Part shown: piece after piece, positions 1-11,100 of the stretch
How the letters are laid out: every line of letters begins with the position of its first letter
Numbering within the stretch: position 1 is the stretch's first letter
DNA from: Cacajao melanocephalus
Taxonomy: Eukaryota; Chordata; Mammalia; Primates; Pitheciidae
Length of the DNA stretch: 64,000 nucleotides
Reading direction: 5' to 3'
NCBI GenBank assembly: GCA_963573385.1
Contig: CAUYLG010005295.1
Location: 1-64,000, forward strand
Program-made: the position numbers and the translations under genes
The notes under the pieces: generated by a model
Seen by the model: the letters and a program-made list of their open reading frames with translations, nothing else
Told to the model about the DNA's origin: nothing
Database searches by the model: none

Positions 1-254
1 AGGGGTCTAGACCACTGACGCCAGGGGTCTGTGACAGTCCGGGATGGGGGAGGCCACGGTGGAGTGAGTCAAGAAGAAAATCCCAGGGACGCCCTTTATG
101 GGAGTTCAAGGCTGAGTTCTTGTCTAAAGAATACTAAGGAAGTGAACATGATTATTGAAATACATTCTAGAGCTCATATGCTTCAGGCTGTCAACAATGC
201 TGGCACTATTGCCGTGGTTAACGCTACTAGGAGGCGTGCATAAATTACGATGTG
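1..254. other. Unassigned left edge
   Basis: Single-copy-looking DNA with no recognisable repeat or gene. The 8-base word aggggtct occurs at position 1 and again near 24. The short open frame here has no recognisable protein content. Confidence 0.4.
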
Positions 255-718
255 TCATCAGTTGTTCAATAAGGTATGTTCAAGTCCTAACCTCCAGCAC
301 CTGTGAAGTGACCTTATTTGAGAATGGGGATTTTGAAGATGTAATGGAGTTGAAATGAGGTCGTACTGGTATAGAGTGGGCACTGATTCAATGATGGGTG
401 TCCTCGTAAGAAGATGGAAACAGAGACGCACAGAGAGAAATGCAAAGACACAGACACAGACATACAGAAGCACGCACTTTGAGGATGGAGGTGGAAGTGG
501 GCGTTTTGCATCTACAAGGCAAGGAATGCCAAGGGCTACTGGGAACACCAGAGGCTGGGGAGAGGCCAGGGATATCCTCCTCCGCAGATTTCAGAGAGAG
601 AGCGGCCCTGCTGACACCTCGATTTTGGACTTCTGGCCTCCAGAATTGTGAGCAAATAAATCTGCAGCTTCTTAAGCCGCGGCGAGGATGGTGATCTGTT
701 AGCCCTGTGGAAGTCACA
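255..718 (+). repeat. MaLR/ERVL-type solitary LTR-like repeat (MLT1-like)
   Basis: The stretch follows a common mammalian LTR pattern in order: a gtcctaacctccagcacc block, a gtgaccttatttgagaatgg block, gtgtcctcgtaagaagatgg, gcatctacaaggcaaggaa, a gacttctggcctccagaa block, then an AATAAA-bearing end near 656 and a degenerate terminal block ending near 718. The polyadenylation-type signal near the right end sets the plus orientation. No internal retroviral genes adjoin it, so it is a solo LTR or fragment. Many substitutions indicate an old insertion. The exact subfamily is uncertain; family assignment is from remembered consensus. Confidence 0.6.
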
Positions 719-1334
719 CACGATGGCTGCCCTGTACCAGATGCCTAAGGAGGGTCTCAGATGAGGTCGCTGCCCGGAGCCGCAGGGATGAGTGGTCTAT
801 CATACGTCTACACTGGAGCTAAAATGAAACATGAAATGAGAAAATGAAAACCCTGGATAATAATCCTCACGAAACAGGAAGAAAAAAGAAATAAGCATAG
901 TAGGATGCCGTCCTGCTTTCTCCCGTGGGTGGTTTTGTGTCTAGGCAGTCCCCTTTTTAGCTTGGATGCCACCCATTGAGTTTAAATACAACTATTGCTG
1001 TGATTCTCCAGAAGGCTATGAAGTCACAGGTAGAAGATGAGGGAAACAAACAAATCAAAACAAGAACGGAAATGTGGGCAGGGGTGGGGTGCAGAAGGGA
1101 GGAAAGGAAAAGGGGGGCATGTAGGATTGTGTATCCTTTACAATCATGTGGCATTCAAGGGCCACTGTTTTTTTCTTTGAGATATCAGGAATGACCCAAG
1201 TTCCTTCACATATCCGACACTCTAACAGCTTTCTAATCCTGATGCCACTTGGTAAGATCAAATAACTTCGGTTTAATCACTGATCCACTTATGTCCTCAG
1301 TTACCTACTTTCTACAGTGACGAAGGCTGTAGAT
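719..1334. other. Single-copy DNA
   Basis: No repeat, gene or structured RNA recognised. Short open frames on both strands have no protein family resemblance. Confidence 0.4.
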
Positions 1335-1563
1335 TGGGGTTTCAAACTGGGGACCACCACCCAGTCTACACTGTGAAATCACTGGAGTGGGTCACGACTA
1401 GCGTGCCAAGGAAGAGAAAGAAAAATAAGCAGAAAAGAATAGACAGCATCAGAGTGATATCGTAAAGGCAGTATTGTGAAAGTTTAGTTATAGCTATATT
1501 GTGCCATGATATTAAAATGCATTTCTTACTTTGGTAAGGTCAAAAATGTTGGAAAGCCACTGA
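1335..1563. repeat. Old non-autonomous DNA transposon (hAT/MER-like)
   Basis: The piece opens with tttcaaactggggaccacc and closes with ggtcaaaaatgttggaaagc, which read as degenerate inverted ends. The interior has gtgggtcacgactagcgtg and aaaatgcatttcttacttt, words typical of a short palindrome-ended MER element. No transposase frame is present. Subfamily not determined. Confidence 0.5.
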
Positions 1564-2573
1564 AATAGATGTTATCTGGGAAACTTTCCTGTGCTGGCTT
1601 TTTTTTGAGCCTATGATTGGCTCTAGAATTCCTTACAGAATGTACTAGAACACACTGACAGCATGTTTTGGAGAGAGAAAAAAGCTTGCAAATTAAAAAA
1701 AAAAAAGCCACTCTAAAACAATCTCTTCCTGCCACAGGCACTGAGGAACCACAGCGACAGCCCCTCCTCGCCCAGGGTTAGTGGGTGATTGGTAATAGCC
1801 TGCTTATCCTGGGAGCACGGAAGGGTGGTTTTGCTTTGCTATGGAGAGACCGAGGGGCAGAATTCAGGGGCTGCTGCCACCTCAGCACAATGGCAGGTGG
1901 CTGAGGACAAGTCAGCTCAGGCAGCTCAGGCTTTCGCTCACCCACGCCACACTTTACCACCTGGCCTTTGTCGGGAGTCTGCGACACTCACTGTGAAGAA
2001 AGCCAGGTCCAGTCTAAACAAGACAACTTCATGGCAACAGAGTGAACTGCCAAGGAGAAGATGCAGTCACCCTGCAATAGCACAGCCCCTCCAACCATCC
2101 ACAGAATCGAGTATCTCAGTTAGGGTGCGTGACCCTGGCCCAGACTGTACCAAACAATAGCTTTCTTTCTGCTGCCAAAAGTCCACGATTGATAGTTGCC
2201 TTGTTAATCATTTCCACTCTGATCTGCAAGGAACCCTGCCAAAAGTAGGTTTCAAAATGCTTTCTGTTCTAGTTCAATTGCTGCTGTTTTACATGAGGCC
2301 AAATTCTACCTGGGAACATGTTTGACAAAAGTGTGGCAATTAGGTGCACTTTTGAAGCGCTTGAACTCCAGGATCGAGCTTTCAACCTTGGATGTGCACC
2401 TTCTGCAGGGCATTTCGGAGTAGTATAGCGGCCAAAAGGAAGCTTTATCATCCTGACTGGCACCCAAACCTCCTGATAAATGGCCAGTGTCATTAGATCA
2501 CCTCTGGGTCCTAGTTCTACAGGGAAGGCTATCCCACACTTGTCCCCACCTGGCCTTTGTCGAGAGTCACAGG
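1564..2573. other. Single-copy DNA with a short local duplication
   Basis: No gene recognised. A 12-base A tract lies near 1697. A 23-base word (ccacctggcctttgtcg plus six bases) occurs at 1957-1979 and again at 2546-2568 with one mismatch, in the same orientation, so at least a fragment was locally copied. The frame at 1789-2160 has no recognisable domain and is treated as chance. Confidence 0.45.
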
Positions 2574-2607
2574 ATGTCATTCACCTCTAAGACGCAGTGA
2601 ATGACAT
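2574..2607. repeat. Perfect 11-bp inverted repeat, 12-base loop
   Basis: The arms are atgtcattcac at 2574-2584 and gtgaatgacat at 2597-2607, perfectly complementary, with 12 bases between. The right arm touches the poly-T-like start of the L1 that follows. Confidence 0.8.
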
Positions 2608-2935
2608 TTATTTTATCTTATTTTTAAATTTACATAAAGAGACAGCATATTCTTTAACTGTGCCTCCCATGTAACTGAGATTCTGTGTCCTTTCACCAGC
2701 ATCTCCCCAAACTCACACCTCCCCAGCTCCTGGCCACCACCATTCCACTCTCTGCTTCTCAGAATACGGTTTTTTAGATTCCACGAAGGAGTGAGATCAG
2801 GCAGTGTTTGTCTTCTGGTGTCTGGCTTATTTCATAATGCCCTCCAGGTTTGCAAATGACAAGATTTCCTTCTTTTTTTTTTTAAGGCTGAATAGTATTC
2901 CATTGTGTATGTATACCACAAGCAGCGACTGGCAG
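2600..2935 (-). repeat. L1M 3' end, minus strand (3' half of a rearranged L1)
   Basis: Read on the minus strand this matches the end of L1 ORF2 and the 3'UTR: caatggaatactattcagcc, then a word for a purine-rich tail, then agaagcagagagtggaatgg and ccaggagctggggaggtg. On the plus strand it begins with a T-rich run at 2608-2625, the degenerate poly(A) tail. It is an old, 5'-truncated copy with no intact frame. Its partner at 3005-3392 is in the opposite orientation. Confidence 0.75.
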
Positions 2936-3004
2936 TTACTAAAAACAAAACAAAAAGAAACAAAAGCTGCTGATTATTATACTAATAAGTCCTGACATTG
3001 ACTG

Positions 3005-3392
3005 TCATGTTTTCGACAAATGGTGCCAGAGCCACTCAACATCATAGTAAAAAAGAGCCTTGACCTCACACCTTGTGCAAAAACTAACTCAAAACGGATC
3101 ACAGGTTTACATCTAAACACAAAACTATGAAACTTGCGGAAAATGACCTAAAAGAAAACCACAGGACATATTTTGGTGCAGACTTCTCAAACCTGACACA
3201 AAAAGTATGTTCCATAAAAGGAAAAATTTTTAAATATGTTAGTCTTCAAAATTTAAAACTTTTGTTCAGCAAAGGAGCCTGGTAAGAGGTTGGCAAGATA
3301 AGCTATGGACTGGGAGTACATATTTGCAAATCACAGATCCGATAAACGCATCATATCGAGAATATAAGGAATGCTCAGAACGTACAAATGCC
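3005..3392 (+). repeat. L1M ORF2 C-terminal fragment, plus strand (inverted 5' half)
   Basis: Words typical of the L1 ORF2 C-terminal coding region appear in order: a caaatggtgcc block, a tgcaaaaactaactcaaaac block, an acttttgttcagcaaaggag block, then tatttgcaaatcacagatc and gaatataaggaatgctcaga. The frame is broken by substitutions. In L1 this part lies upstream of the segment at 2600-2935 but is flipped relative to it, the arrangement made by twin-primed reverse transcription with loss of about half a kilobase at the junction. Confidence 0.7.
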
Positions 3393-4309
3393 CCTCCTGG
3401 CAACTGCATACATGTGTTCAGCTCTGCTGGGGACACCTGCGGTGGGGGGACCCTGGATTTTCACAGACGACTGGGCATGTTTCCTTCCTTTCTGTCCTCA
3501 GGTCTTAAGGTTCCATGGGAATGATGAGAGCTATGAAGCCAGGAGGGCCAGTCCTGGGGCGGGGCACGTTCTTGGGCACAAAACTTAAGGGGGCAGCAAA
3601 GGACTCTGTCATCACGATAAACAGTGCAGTATTTTGCAAAAGCAAAACAAAAGCCATAAAATCCATGCTGAACAAAATAACAAAATGTAAATGCGGACAA
3701 GTGAGTACCTGTCTCAGCCACCACTCCAATCCTGACCCTGGAAGGAAAAAAACTCAAAAACACAGATGTGGAAGAAACAAAGTAACATGTGCAATCCTAA
3801 CACCGTCCATTTCTTTTCCTAAGTGCTTCTCACCACCCCTTCAGCGCGCACAGAGCAGGCCCAGCTCCTGCATCTTTAGCAGCAGCAACAGCTGGGGCCG
3901 ACACCCCCGTTCTCCAGTGTGCCTCACCGGCTCTGGGCAGAGCACCTGCTCCGGCTCTGCAGGCTTCCCACACCCCGTGCCTGGCCGCTCCTCTTCTGAC
4001 CTCTCCTTCTCCATCTCGAGCCCCCTGGTGGGAAGACTGCCCACCCCCACCGCACCCAGCCTTAGCCGGGCTCTCCCACCAGCCTCAGCCTGTGCTTGCC
4101 TCATTCCAGGGCCTCGCAGCTCAGGCTGCTCCTGGAGGCTGACCCTACTGTGGGCCGGGCCCATGAGACGGGAATGGACGAGAACGCCCTGAACTTAGGT
4201 TCTCTTTTCCCTTCTGAAGCCAAGCGGAATAGACGCACCTGCCTGCTCCCTGAGGTGGGGAAAGAGGTCTGGAGGGCCGGGGCTCCTGGAGTTTCCACCC
4301 TAGACGCAT
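3393..4309. other. Single-copy DNA, GC rising to the right
   Basis: No repeat recognised. The 225-residue frame at 3515-4192 is rich in Ser, Pro and Arg in its second half, which is what GC-rich non-coding DNA gives; it shows no domain and is not called as a gene. Confidence 0.4.
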
Positions 4310-5285
4310 GCCCGGCCAAAGACAGGGGGCGTGGGGCTGCGTGGGGCGTGGAGGCCCTGAACCTTCTGTCTCAGAACGCTGCCCCACGGAGAAGGCGCAG
4401 GCACCGAGGACATGCACCGGGTCCGCGGGCTGCCTAAACTGTCTCAGGATGTCCCCTCTGTCCTGAGCACAGCCCCAGGCCGTGGACTCACCACGGCGTC
4501 CACAGTCTCACCAAAGCGACCGGCCCCTGCGCCTGGGGCCTGCAAGGGCAGTGCTCGACCCCGCAGATGATCAGGGGTGGTGCACGGGTGGCCCCCACGC
4601 TGACAAGTGCACGTGGACATGTTCCTGCGCGTGCGGAAGACGGCAGGTCAGTCTGGGCAGCAGTTCCCCTCCGGGACCCGCTCAGAGGGAAGGAGGAGGA
4701 CGCGCGTAGACCCTCTGCACCGAGGCATCCCTGGGTTGGTGCAGCCGGCACACGTGCTTTAGGAGTGACGAACGCAAAGTGAAAAAGAACGTCTCTGCGT
4801 GGCGTGGTACCCTGGGGATGCTGCTGGAGCCTCAAGGTGCAGCTGTGCGAGGGGTCTCCTGGCGCCGCTGTGGGCTGTGGGGGTCCCGGGACAGTGTGGA
4901 CGCGGGACGCGGGGCTAGGGGTGTGTGTGGGGCCAGCGCCTGTCCCACGGGACGGGGCGGTCCTCATCCCCTCGCTGCGGCCCTGCCTCTCCTCCCCTCC
5001 CCACACGCCACACACCCAAATGCCCCAGGACAGGAACACGGACGGTGGGCGGGAGGAGCCCTGCACAGTGCCCCGCACAGTGCCCCGAGGGTCTGCAGGA
5101 GCTTCTCCCTGCCTCTGACTCGCGCACGTTATTCTAACCTGTTCCTGGGCGTACTTTACCCCGAGAGCGCCAGCCCCTGCCTCCCCCTCCACACCCAGGC
5201 GCCGCCGGTGCCTGCAGATAGCGTCTCCCCGTGCAGCATTACACCCTGCAAAGCTCCGCTGGCCTAACAAGCCGCGCCGACGGCC
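4310..5285. promoter_or_regulatory. CpG-island-like GC-rich block (orphan candidate)
   Basis: Hand counts give roughly 4 to 6 CpG per 60-base line through most of this block, against 0 to 1 in the flanks, with visibly high G+C. The right edge near 5285 is sharp. G-runs at about 4870-4935 could form a G-quadruplex on the plus strand. Frames of 260 residues (minus, 4488-5270) and 162 residues (plus, 4779-5267) cross it but look like stop-poor GC-rich chance frames. CpG islands often mark promoters, but no exon or splice structure is recognisable here. It could also be a non-promoter, methylated GC-rich block. Confidence 0.5.
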
Positions 5286-8139
5286 TCCAGTTCCTGCTCA
5301 GGGTTCAATGTCCAGCTCTTTGGAACTGCCTCAATTTAAAAGAAAAGACAAGACTCCATGCGGAAACGATCTCTCCTGGGTTTCTTGCTTATTGAGCATT
5401 TAACTCATTTTTTTTTCTCGAGCACCAAAGAATTTCTGCAGCCCTCCAGAAGCTCCCCCACACCCCGCTCTTCCATGAGGGCCTGAAGTTGTGGCACCGC
5501 CAGTTTCCTAGTTCTCCAGCAGTCTTGGTCTTTCGGTGCGAGCAGCTGCCCTATCCTGAGTTACCCTGGCTTAGTTCCACTTGGAAGTAAACATTTCTGT
5601 CATTTAATTATATCATGATCTAGCTGGAAGGAATTAGACCAGCAAGTGTGAGGCAGGGTGTGCAAAAGGGCACGCAACACGCACACACTTTTCACTGCTA
5701 GAGAAAAAAGGGAGGGCACATTTTTACTTCCTATGTAAAATGACAAGACCAAGATCAGAAAATCCAGTGACGAAATCGTACTATGATTTACGTTGTGCTG
5801 AGTATTTATTCACTATGTTAGCCACACAGGAAGATAATTTTACAGCCTTAATATGATATTTTGCTGAAATTTTATTTAATTACTATCAAGAAATTTTTCT
5901 GTGTGCTTGAGGCCCTGTGCTAGGCACACTGATGTCTCGGCTTAAAAATACCACACCTAGCACAGAATATTAGTCAATAAAACTGCCATATTTTCCCCTA
6001 GGTTTACAAAGGATGAAGATCTGACCCAGATATCGTCTTTGGAATCTTCGAGGTCTAAATAATAATCTGTAATTGACCCCACCAAGACATGGAATGATTT
6101 ACCAACTCATCCATTAGTATACGGTGTTCAATAGTTGTACTCTCCTATTGGGATTGCCATGGAGTTTTGTATGACTTACATTCTGCCTTTGTATATCCTA
6201 TGACAGTGGTGAACTCAGTTTTCTAATGTTCAAGCAGAGGATGGCTTAGGTCCTTGGCTGCTAGTCAATTTCCCTCATTCCGTCACTGTTTTATTTATTT
6301 ATTGATAGCCTACATGATAACGGCTAACGATAGAGTGTCAGGCATTATGAAAATAGATAAGGGGGTGGTCAGAGCGCTGATGGAAATTATATTCTACTAT
6401 ACATATATACATATTCTCACATATGAAGAACTCTTCACAAGTTAATGAGCCATATGCTCAACTAATGAAGTTCAAAGGGAAAGAAAATACAGTGCTCCTC
6501 AGTGGGGGTGGGAGCCATCCACACGAAGTAGGTTTTATTGCAATGAGCACGGAGAGTCACCTAGATGAAGGGGTGTGAGTATGTGTGTTTTGTTTGCTTG
6601 GCTACTTTTGGTTGGTGTGTGTGGCACAAATAGGTCTACCAGGTGATGGAATGAAAAAGGGTCTTTCTCTGGACATCTGTTGTGTTCCTAAGTCTGTGCC
6701 ACACAGTGTCCTAAAAAATGTAATCATTAAAGTTCATATGCTTAACAGTGCTTATCGGGATTTTCCCCAACCAATGAAACTAGATTTTGCTGGTGCCCTT
6801 GAGTCTTGATAATAAAACTCAAGGACATCAGTCTTGTATTTGCCTGCATTTCCCATCAGATTGAAGGACATTACAAGGCTTTCTTAGGCTTTAAGAATAT
6901 TTGACGTGCATTATTTTTGTTGATTTATTCATTTGCACTGAGATTCATGTTTTAATGCAGAATTTTAGCAAGGTATAGTACTTGAAAAACTAATGAAGAC
7001 CTCGTGTAGCTTAGATTTAGTATTAATACATCTCAAGCTGGTACAATACTACTTACAGAGTGTTGTAATAAACCATACCAGTATCTCAAAAGAGATGCTT
7101 TAATACCAAATGTCTCATTTATAACTAATTACTAATGGACAATTGCTAGGCTGGACAAGTGAACAAGGACAATTAATTGAGGTAAACAGGCTTGGACATT
7201 TCCAGTTGAATGGAAATTTCCACGCGATGTGCTTGCTTGTCTCTTTGCAAAGAACTGTGTGCAGAATTCCACTACTGCACCCCCACCACTTGAAAGCCAG
7301 CCCATCTAATTTAATGCTCTTTTTAGCTCAGCAAATTCTGATTTGGAGAGTTGATGTGCATGGATTTTTGTGCAATCCTATTTACAAACCAACTGAAAAA
7401 AAAATAAAGAGTTCCAATCCCAGAGTACACTGTGTAGCTCCGAGCGTGCCAGAGAAGGCAGCTGTGGTGTGCTTGTGATGGCCTCTGAGGGCTCCGGGTG
7501 CTGTCCTCACTACAGTGGTGGGTTCCGCTGCCTGAGTGTATCCATTACAGGAACTTGAGCTTCAGGTGGCCCATTATAACCCAGCTCAAGAGGATGCGTC
7601 TCCAAGATTCAGGAGGAGCATAGCTGTGCCTCAGCTGCAATGTTCCTGTGACCTAATCTGAGAGGAAATTCGGATTGGTACATTTGTCCCAAAACACATT
7701 GTTGTGTTGTTGTGGTGGTGGTTGCTAAGTCCAATCTCCAGTGAATATATTCTGGAATTAGATATAAACTATCGATATTATAAGAGCCCTAAAACAGGAA
7801 ATCCTGCTGTGGTAGTCACAGCTTAATTGATAAAATGCCCTCCGTACAAAGAAGGGCTCGGAATGAATGAAAGTTGGCCACAGGTGCGGAGGAAGTTGGA
7901 TGCCTTCACAGACAAGTGAGACCCAAACTGTTCCAGGTTGTATCCTCTGATTGGTGGAATTATTTGAAACATTTTTTTTTTAAGGTCCTGGTTCAACTTT
8001 AATTTGCTCTGCCCTTTAGAAGAATGCAGACTGCAGCTGCGGCCCCTGCCCTGGCCCTGGCCACCCACTGATGGTCTGAGCTACCTACACACCCTTTGGC
8101 CTTCTATTCAGTTACTTCCAAAAGCTCTTTAAAAGTCTT
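5286..8139. other. AT-rich single-copy DNA
   Basis: No clear repeat or gene. The 7000-7240 part is rich in TAAT-type words (for example ataactaattactaatgg), the sort of site homeodomain proteins bind, but this is weak evidence by itself. Around 5900-5925 the words gtgctaggcacac hint at a decayed MIR or L2 that I cannot delimit. Confidence 0.35.
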
Positions 8140-8640
8140 AAGAAGATGACAAAGTGATTTTACTGGTACTGTGAGTTCTTCTGAGTTGCTCTTATACTGA
8201 TTTTCCATTAATGTGATTGTTTTAATAATAACCTTTGCCAAAGGTTTCTAAAATACCATACAATCTCAAGGTTCAAATTCTGGATGAAAAATAATGTTTT
8301 GTTGAAATGACCTTCCAAAGAGAACACTTTGCTTGGTAATAAGAATGACAGGTTCAGCATTATTCTTCAACTACCGGAAGAAAAAATAATCTTGACTTTG
8401 GCAGCTGATTGATTTGCTTACTAATTGATTTAAAATGTCCTTTGACTTTAATGAGTCGGTACTTGCAAGAGTAGTTTATAAGATTAAAGTACGCACTCCC
8501 AAATATTAATTCTTTAATTATGTCATAATCCAAGTTGAAAACAGTAGGTGTTTGGGGAATAGGCAAGACGATATTTAAAATAATTAAATAATTCTGGAAA
8601 GACTTTGGTGGCCTTTCACATTGAATGAGAGGATGTGATG
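8140..8640. other. AT-rich single-copy block, possible conserved non-coding element
   Basis: This stretch lacks repeat signatures and carries dense AT-rich and HMG/homeodomain-like words such as gctgattgatttgcttac, actaattgattt, cctttgactttaatgag and attaattctttaattatg. That texture is typical of developmental enhancers, but conservation cannot be seen from one sequence. Inference only. Confidence 0.25.
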
Positions 8641-9499
8641 TCACTACTTACATACACTTTCTGTTTCTATTTTATGTACACAAACCAGGCCAGGGGGTCA
8701 GCTGTAAACCCACGTTCTATTTTGACGGCATTATCGTAACTTTCAGTTCTAACTGGAGAAAGCCAGAATTTAAATACAGCAAGAGTATTAATGCTGCTCC
8801 ACCAGGAGGGAAATAAAATGGGACCTCAGAATGAACATGTGGTCCTTCTGAATTTCCTCCTGGACCTGCACGGGACTCATGGTTGGAACAGAGTTCCTGA
8901 AACATTTTCACCGTGACTCAGAGTGAGCAGGAAGGGTGGGGCGGCGTCTTTGTTTTCTTGCAAGGTTAATAGCGTGTACCTTAGAATGAGCCAGAGCACA
9001 GCAGGGGTAACAGAAGTGAGGCCGATGTGGTGGATGAGCTGCTGAGAAACAGCCCTGACCACGTCAGGCTGTTTGCAGTACCCACGGGCCTTGCCCTCTC
9101 CAGACCAGGGGAAGGGTGTGGCCTGAGACTTAATCTAAGAAATGATCATTCTTTAAATTCTAAAGGTGAAGAGATGTAAACGGCATTTTAATTATAATTT
9201 GCCTAAAATGTATTTCTTGTAGAGGATAGGCATCCCTGTGCGTATGCAAAGTCTTGGAAGAAAAATATATGTTGATAAGGCTTGACGCTTGACTAAGGGA
9301 CAGAACAAATAGCCCACTGGCTTTTCTGTTTTCCTTAATGCTGATAACATCCGAAGAGGTGTGACTGTCTCTATGTAATTAACAGGGTGGCAAAAGAACA
9401 GGAACGGGATTCAGGGGACTCCAGAAAGAACTTTAATTTCTGTTCCTTGGCACGGGACACATGGGATGAAGTATTAATAGCCATAAATGCCCATAACAA
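8641..9499. other. Single-copy DNA
   Basis: No gene, RNA or repeat recognised in this interval. Confidence 0.4.
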
Positions 9500-9690
9500 C
9501 TGAGATTTGATAGTAAATTCAAAATTAAGTTCACACTTGAACTTTATAAAAAATACACACTATGGGCCATATACAAAATGTGAGCTGCAATGGAAGTCCT
9601 GGCCAGGGAGTTTCTGGTAACGTGCCTATTATGGGATGTATACACTGAGAACAGCATTGATCACTGCACGTCCAGAAGCCTTTCCAGTAT
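9500..9690 (+). repeat. Unnamed diverged repeat, copy 1
   Basis: Aligns in the same orientation with 10890-11100. Shared blocks include aaaattaag followed by tt-gaactt, an aaatg-gagctg block, ggcc-ggga-tttctggta, and a ctgag-gc-ctga-cac block. I do not recognise the family. It could be an ancient interspersed repeat or an old local duplication. Confidence 0.6.
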
Positions 9691-9714
9691 GTGCCTCCCT
9701 GCCACAGACTAAGA

Positions 9715-9895
9715 GAAAGTCTTTCTGAGAGTCATTGTATTCTCACAGAAAAATTCTCCTAGGAAGGTCCTACGCTCACACCTAATTTACAGATTGAGGA
9801 AATGGGCTGAGAGGCTTGACAACTTGTGCAAGGCGGCGTGGCTGGGAAGCATCCACTCTTAACCACTGCACTATGCTGTCTGCAATATCCAACTG
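9715..9895 (-). repeat. MIR SINE, minus strand
   Basis: The antisense MIR core is readable: atttacagattgaggaaatg, then cttgacaacttgtgcaagg, a ggcgtggctggga block and cttaaccactgcactatgct. MIR is a tRNA-derived SINE of early mammals; this copy is heavily diverged. Confidence 0.75.
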
Positions 9896-10644
9896 CCCTT
9901 TCCTTGACCCAGCATATATTTGAATTGGGGGAAGTCCTTCAGTATTTAGCAAAATCACAGATCACTAAATGGCAAAATAGCAGAAACAATGAGAAGTTAG
10001 ATATTGCTTCATTCCAAGGGAAGAGAAATGATGAAACCGTTCAGGTAGTTAGCCAAAAGCTCAGCCTCCAAGAGTAATCAGATATAGCAAAGCCTGAGAA
10101 TTCCTTATCTAAAAGTAATGAGACATGAGACGTTAACGTGAGAAATTTCAGCCTGAGTATAAGGAAATTTTCCAGACAGTGAAGCAAACTGAACTGTCAC
10201 CATATACCTAAAAAGAAATCATGAAAGTCCTTCGTATATGGCATTTTAGAAACTGACGGGCACACAGGGAAGAACACGGGTTCGCTGACTCCAGACATCT
10301 TTCCATCTGCACTGTCATCTTTTTAGGGATTACTTTAAGGACCTCAGAAGCAGACAAAACAGCAGACTGTTAAAAGCGTCTGTCAAAATTTACCTAAACA
10401 CAACGAAGTAACTGCTTGTTGTACGACCAGCAGTGATAAAATGATGGGACGACCACTCTTGGTCCCATTCGTGGAAACAATTAATAGAAAAATGGGCCAA
10501 CATGAAACTCTTGGTGCCTTTGCAAGGGAAAATCACCTCCCTAAAGAATGAAACACCATCAGCCCCACCAGTCATGAAAGTGATGCTTCCTACTTCACAT
10601 CTACCAGCAAACCTCATCCAGCCCGCAGCCCTCTGAGGACAGCA
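9896..10644. other. Single-copy DNA
   Basis: No gene or repeat recognised. Short frames on both strands have no recognisable content. Confidence 0.4.
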
Positions 10645-10805
10645 CTGCTGATAGCTCCACGGTGCCCAGCAGGAAAGGCAGGTGCAGCTGCTTTAGGAGC
10701 TTACTCAAGTCCCACAGCCAGTTAAGTGGGACAGCTGGCATTTGCACCACATTCCTCTGACTCTGCTGAACCTGCTTTTGTCCACGATATAATGCTGCAA
10801 ATAAA
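10645..10805 (-). repeat. MIR SINE, minus strand
   Basis: Antisense MIR words: cttactcaagtcccacagcc, agttaagtgggacagctgg, catttgcaccacattcctct, then ctctgctgaacctgc. Diverged, with ends that are hard to place. Confidence 0.65.
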
Positions 10806-10889
10806 GCTGTAAAACCCACCTTGAGTAGGTGGTGTGCACCAAAGTTTGTGCAGAGTACCTTGAAAAAGACGGTCCCATCTTGCCTTGCT

Positions 10890-11100
10890 AGTAATAGCTA
10901 CGATGCTTAAACTGATGCTGCGTACATTTAAAATTAAGGTTGCATTTGAACTTGATGAAACGTACGCATTTAACTTACTTCCCTGCAGGTCATGTACGAA
11001 ATGAGAGCTGGATTCCAAGGCCTTGGCCGGGGACTTTCTGGTATTATCGTGGCACACGCTGAGCGCTGCACTGACCACAGTGAGTGCGGAAGCATCTCAG
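10890..11100 (+). repeat. Unnamed diverged repeat, copy 2
   Basis: Homologous to 9500-9690 in the same orientation, about 1.4 kb away. Blocks in order: agtaatagctacgatgc, tttaaaattaaggttgca, tttgaacttgatgaaac, gaaatgagagctggattcc, ccttggccggggactttctg. A MIR lies just before this copy, whereas a MIR lies just after copy 1. Confidence 0.6.

Noticed and set aside
3515..4192. 225-residue plus-strand open frame
   Set aside because: Its end is Ser/Pro-rich from GC-rich DNA, with no recognisable domain or exon signal.
4488..5270. 260-residue minus-strand open frame
   Set aside because: It lies in CpG-rich DNA where stop codons are rare. It shows low-complexity Gly/Pro/Arg/Ser content and no domain, and an overlapping 162-residue frame runs on the other strand.
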